The notes under the pieces are model-generated. The model did no database searches and had not been told where the DNA came from. It saw nothing but the letters and a program-made list of their open reading frames with translations. A stretch of 35,858 bases of DNA, taken from an uncultured SAR324 cluster bacterium (GTDB lineage Bacteria > SAR324 > NAC60-12). The stretch covers positions 1 to 35,858 of the forward strand of contig CACGSI010000009.1 of assembly GCA_902575715.1 (NCBI GenBank). Reading direction: 5' to 3'. Shown here piece by piece: positions 33,667 through 35,858 of this stretch (position 1 is the stretch's first letter; every line of letters begins with the position of its first letter). The position numbers and the translations under genes are program-made.

Positions 33667-35858
33667 TTAATTTTCACCTTTCATCTTTTTTTCCCATTCA
33701 ATTGAAAGCTTCTGAGCTTCTGCAATTTGTGTTGGTGTCATTCTTTTTCTAATTTCTTCCTTAAAATTCATTGCACTATCTATCCCGCGCGCAGCAGCCA
33801 AATTAGACCATTTGTAAGCTAAAATAAAATTTTCAGGAACACCTTCACCAGACCCATACATTCTACCAAGATTTAGCTGGGCACTTGTATTACCTTGCTC
33901 TGCTGCTTTTTTGAACCAATAAACAGTTTGCGAAAAATCTTCTGCTACACCCATTCCATGTTTGAACATCTTTGCTAAATTTAGCTGAGCCCTAGTATTT
34001 CCTTGTTCAGCTGCTTTTTTATACCAAAAAAATGCCTGCTCATAATCCTCTTCTACACCCTTACCGAACTCATACATAACTCCAATGTTAAATTGAGCAT
34101 TTGCATTACCTTTTTCTGCTACTTTTTTGTACCAATAAAAAGATTGTGTATAATCTTCAACAATACCCTCACCTTTTCTATAAATTTTTCCAAGATTCAA
34201 CAAAGCATTTGTATCATCTTGTTCGGCAGCTTTTTTGTACCAAAAAATTGCATTTTTGCTGTTTTCATCAATTCCCTTACCATTTTCAATCAACCATCCT
34301 AATCTACTTTGGGCTTCTGCATGTCCTTGCTTAGCCGCTTTAAGATACCAATCAACAGCCTGCTCATAATCTTCCGCCACTCCTTTGCCATACTCGTACA
34401 TAATAGCAATGTTTAATTGGGCTTCAGCATTTCCCTGCTCTGCAACTTTTTTAAACCAATAGAATGACTGAGAAAAATCCTCAGCAAACCCTTTTCCATT
34501 TTTATAAAAATTTCCAAGGTTTAATTGAGCTTGAGTATTCCCCTGTTCAGCCGCCTTCCTGTACCAAAACACAGATTCTGTATAATCTATTGCCAACCCT
34601 CTGCCACTTTCATACATTTCTCCAAGTCTATTTTGAGATTCTATATGTCCTTGTTCTGATGATTTTTTGTACCAAAATACTGACTTGTTATAATCTTGGT
34701 CTTCGCCTTTGCCATATTCATATATAACTCCCAAATTAAATTGAGCTTCAGCATTCCCTTTTTCTGCAGCCATTTTATTCCAAAAAAATACTTTCTCAGA
34801 ATCCTTAGTAACTCCTCTTCCATATTTATAAATTTTAGCTAAGCTTAGCTGAGCTCTTACATCTCCTTTTTCTGCTGCTTTTTTATACCAAGAAATAGCT
34901 TGCAAAAAATCTTGTTCTACTCCTTTACCGAATTCATACATCCATCCTAAATTGGTTTGAGCTTCTGAGAACCCTTTTTCTGCAGGACCTTTAAACCACA
35001 ATACTGCTTCAGAAAAATTTTCTTCAACTCCTCTACCCAATTTATACATAATTCCTAGATTTACCTGAGCCTCTAAGAGTCCTTTTTCTGCTGCTTTTTT
35101 GAACCATAATACTGCTTCTTCATAATCCTCATTTACTCCTTTGCCTTCGTTATACATAATACCTAAATTTAGTTGACCTTCAGCCTGACCTTTTTCTGCT
35201 GCTTTCCTATATAATGAAACTGCCTTAACATAATCTTGTGAGACTCCCTTCCCTTTTTCATATAACCAACCTAAATTTGTTTGTGCAGCTGAATGTCCTT
35301 TTTTTGCAGATTTTTCTAGCCAGTAAACTGCTTTAGAGTAGTCAATATATTTTTCTGTTTCGTCTTTGTAAATAACTCCAAGATTTAATTGTGCATTTGA
35401 ATTACCTTTTATAGCAGCCTTTTCAAACCATGAAATAGCTTCAAATAAATCTTTTTCCAATCCCTTTCCTTTCTTATACATTATACCAAGATTTAATTGA
35501 GCTTCTGCTTGTCCAAGTAAAGCTGCTTTTCTATACCAATAAACTGCTTTAGTTTCATCCTTTATAACACCTTTACCATTCTCATACATCCAACCCAAAT
35601 TTGTCTGGGCTGCAGGGTGTTCTTTGTTAGCTGCCTTTCTATACCAATCAAATGCAATTGAAAGATCTTTTTTAATACCTTCACCATTCTCGAACATCCA
35701 CCCTAAAGCATATTGGGCGTTAGAATTACCTCTCTCAGCTGCTTTTTTATACCAATAAACTGCTTGTACATTGTCTTCTTTAACTCCCTTTCCGAAATCG
35801 TACATGTTACCGATATTAAATTGTGCTTTTGGATCACCTTGTGCTGCAAGCGGACCCC
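33667..35858 (-). CDS. Long Sel1-like repeat protein, 5' partial
   Basis: At least 729 residues; the frame is open through the right edge (LAAQGDPKAQFNIGN precedes the first in-window ATG at 35805), so the N terminus, including any signal peptide, is missing. It consists of 19 Sel1-like alpha/alpha repeats of about 36 residues (consensus A-x-x-W-Y/F-K-K-A-A-E-x-G-x-x-x-A-Q-x-N-L-G-x-M-Y), ending in a short charged tail (EIRKRMTPTQIAEAQKLSIE). Repeat 4 departs from the consensus (YKDETEKYIDY). Sel1 repeats are protein-binding scaffolds, often exported. The repeats fall into a higher-order period of three (see findings). Partner unknown; the neighbouring convergent gene encodes an envelope SPOR protein. 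Confidence 0.93.
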   Translation of the reverse strand, partial: GPLAAQGDPKAQFNIGNMYDFGKGVKEDNVQAVYWYKKAAERGNSNAQYALGWMFENGEGIKKDLSIAFDWYRKAANKEHPAAQTNLGWMYENGKGVIKDETKAVYWYRKAALLGQAEAQLNLGIMYKKGKGLEKDLFEAISWFEKAAIKGNSNAQLNLGVIYKDETEKYIDYSKAVYWLEKSAKKGHSAAQTNLGWLYEKGKGVSQDYVKAVSLYRKAAEKGQAEGQLNLGIMYNEGKGVNEDYEEAVLWFKKAAEKGLLEAQVNLGIMYKLGRGVEENFSEAVLWFKGPAEKGFSEAQTNLGWMYEFGKGVEQDFLQAISWYKKAAEKGDVRAQLSLAKIYKYGRGVTKDSEKVFFWNKMAAEKGNAEAQFNLGVIYEYGKGEDQDYNKSVFWYKKSSEQGHIESQNRLGEMYESGRGLAIDYTESVFWYRKAAEQGNTQAQLNLGNFYKNGKGFAEDFSQSFYWFKKVAEQGNAEAQLNIAIMYEYGKGVAEDYEQAVDWYLKAAKQGHAEAQSRLGWLIENGKGIDENSKNAIFWYKKAAEQDDTNALLNLGKIYRKGEGIVEDYTQSFYWYKKVAEKGNANAQFNIGVMYEFGKGVEEDYEQAFFWYKKAAEQGNTRAQLNLAKMFKHGMGVAEDFSQTVYWFKKAAEQGNTSAQLNLGRMYGSGEGVPENFILAYKWSNLAAARGIDSAMNFKEEIRKRMTPTQIAEAQKLSIEWEKKMKGEN

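Noticed and set aside
34003..34823. Several open frames opposite or out of frame with the Sel1 gene
   Set aside because: They follow the repeat period of the real gene and have no independent coding signature.

Overview
The window is AT-rich (about one third G+C by eye) and looks chromosomal. Genes are densely packed in short operons on both strands. It suggests a free-living Gram-negative, rod-shaped bacterium: MreB, a BaeSR-type envelope-stress system, lipoprotein and Sec signal peptides, SPOR-domain and SPFH/NfeD membrane proteins, and tRNAs with encoded CCA. The metabolic genes are a ferredoxin-linked 2-oxoacid oxidoreductase, an NAD-type molybdenum formate dehydrogenase, a large-solute peptide-type ABC importer and a UxaA/SuyAB-type lyase. 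They would suit an uncultured marine heterotroph, but I cannot name the lineage from sequence alone.

Layout. 1-2.67 kb: korA (5' end outside the window, interrupted by a one-base frameshift in a G run) and korB. 2.7-2.9 kb: tRNA-Val and tRNA-Asp. 3.2-7.0 kb: a BaeS/BaeR-like two-component pair, then a small exported helical protein and an unknown lipoprotein. 11-bp direct repeats upstream of baeS and of the small exported protein suggest a local BaeR regulon. 7.0-7.7 kb: gene-poor, with a strong inverted repeat and a probable relic of a STAS domain. 7.7-10.0 kb: NfeD plus two tandem SPFH proteins. 10.5-11.8 kb: a PHP-type histidinol phosphatase and, on the other strand, a SprT-like metalloprotein.

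12-23 kb is a catabolic block. A FAD-dependent oxidoreductase and a short phosphate acetyltransferase lie on the minus strand. Divergent to them are the two subunits of a UxaA/SuyAB-type lyase and a five-gene Dpp/Opp-like ABC transporter. A decayed gene with the N-terminal signature of DUF3604-type proteins follows the transporter. The Pta plus split UxaA/SuyAB pair makes sulfonate breakdown (sulfolactate, acetyl phosphate) a testable idea, but Xsc, the key enzyme, is not in the window.

23.3-26.3 kb: tRNA-Leu and tRNA-Cys, a glutathione synthetase of the eukaryotic fold family, and mreB. 26.7-32.4 kb: fdhA, fdhB (NuoE-NuoF fusion) and lysA in one tight minus-strand operon. 32.5-35.9 kb: a double-SPOR membrane protein and a very long Sel1-repeat protein that runs off the right edge. 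A perfect 8+8 bp dyad lies between lysA and the SPOR gene.

No CRISPR array, rRNA, phage or intact insertion sequence was seen. The most notable items are the eukaryotic-type glutathione synthetase, the BaeR-like direct repeats, the (GATATG)6 microsatellite, the DUF3604-like and STAS relics, the three-unit supra-repeat in the Sel1 protein and the lysA-formate dehydrogenase operon.
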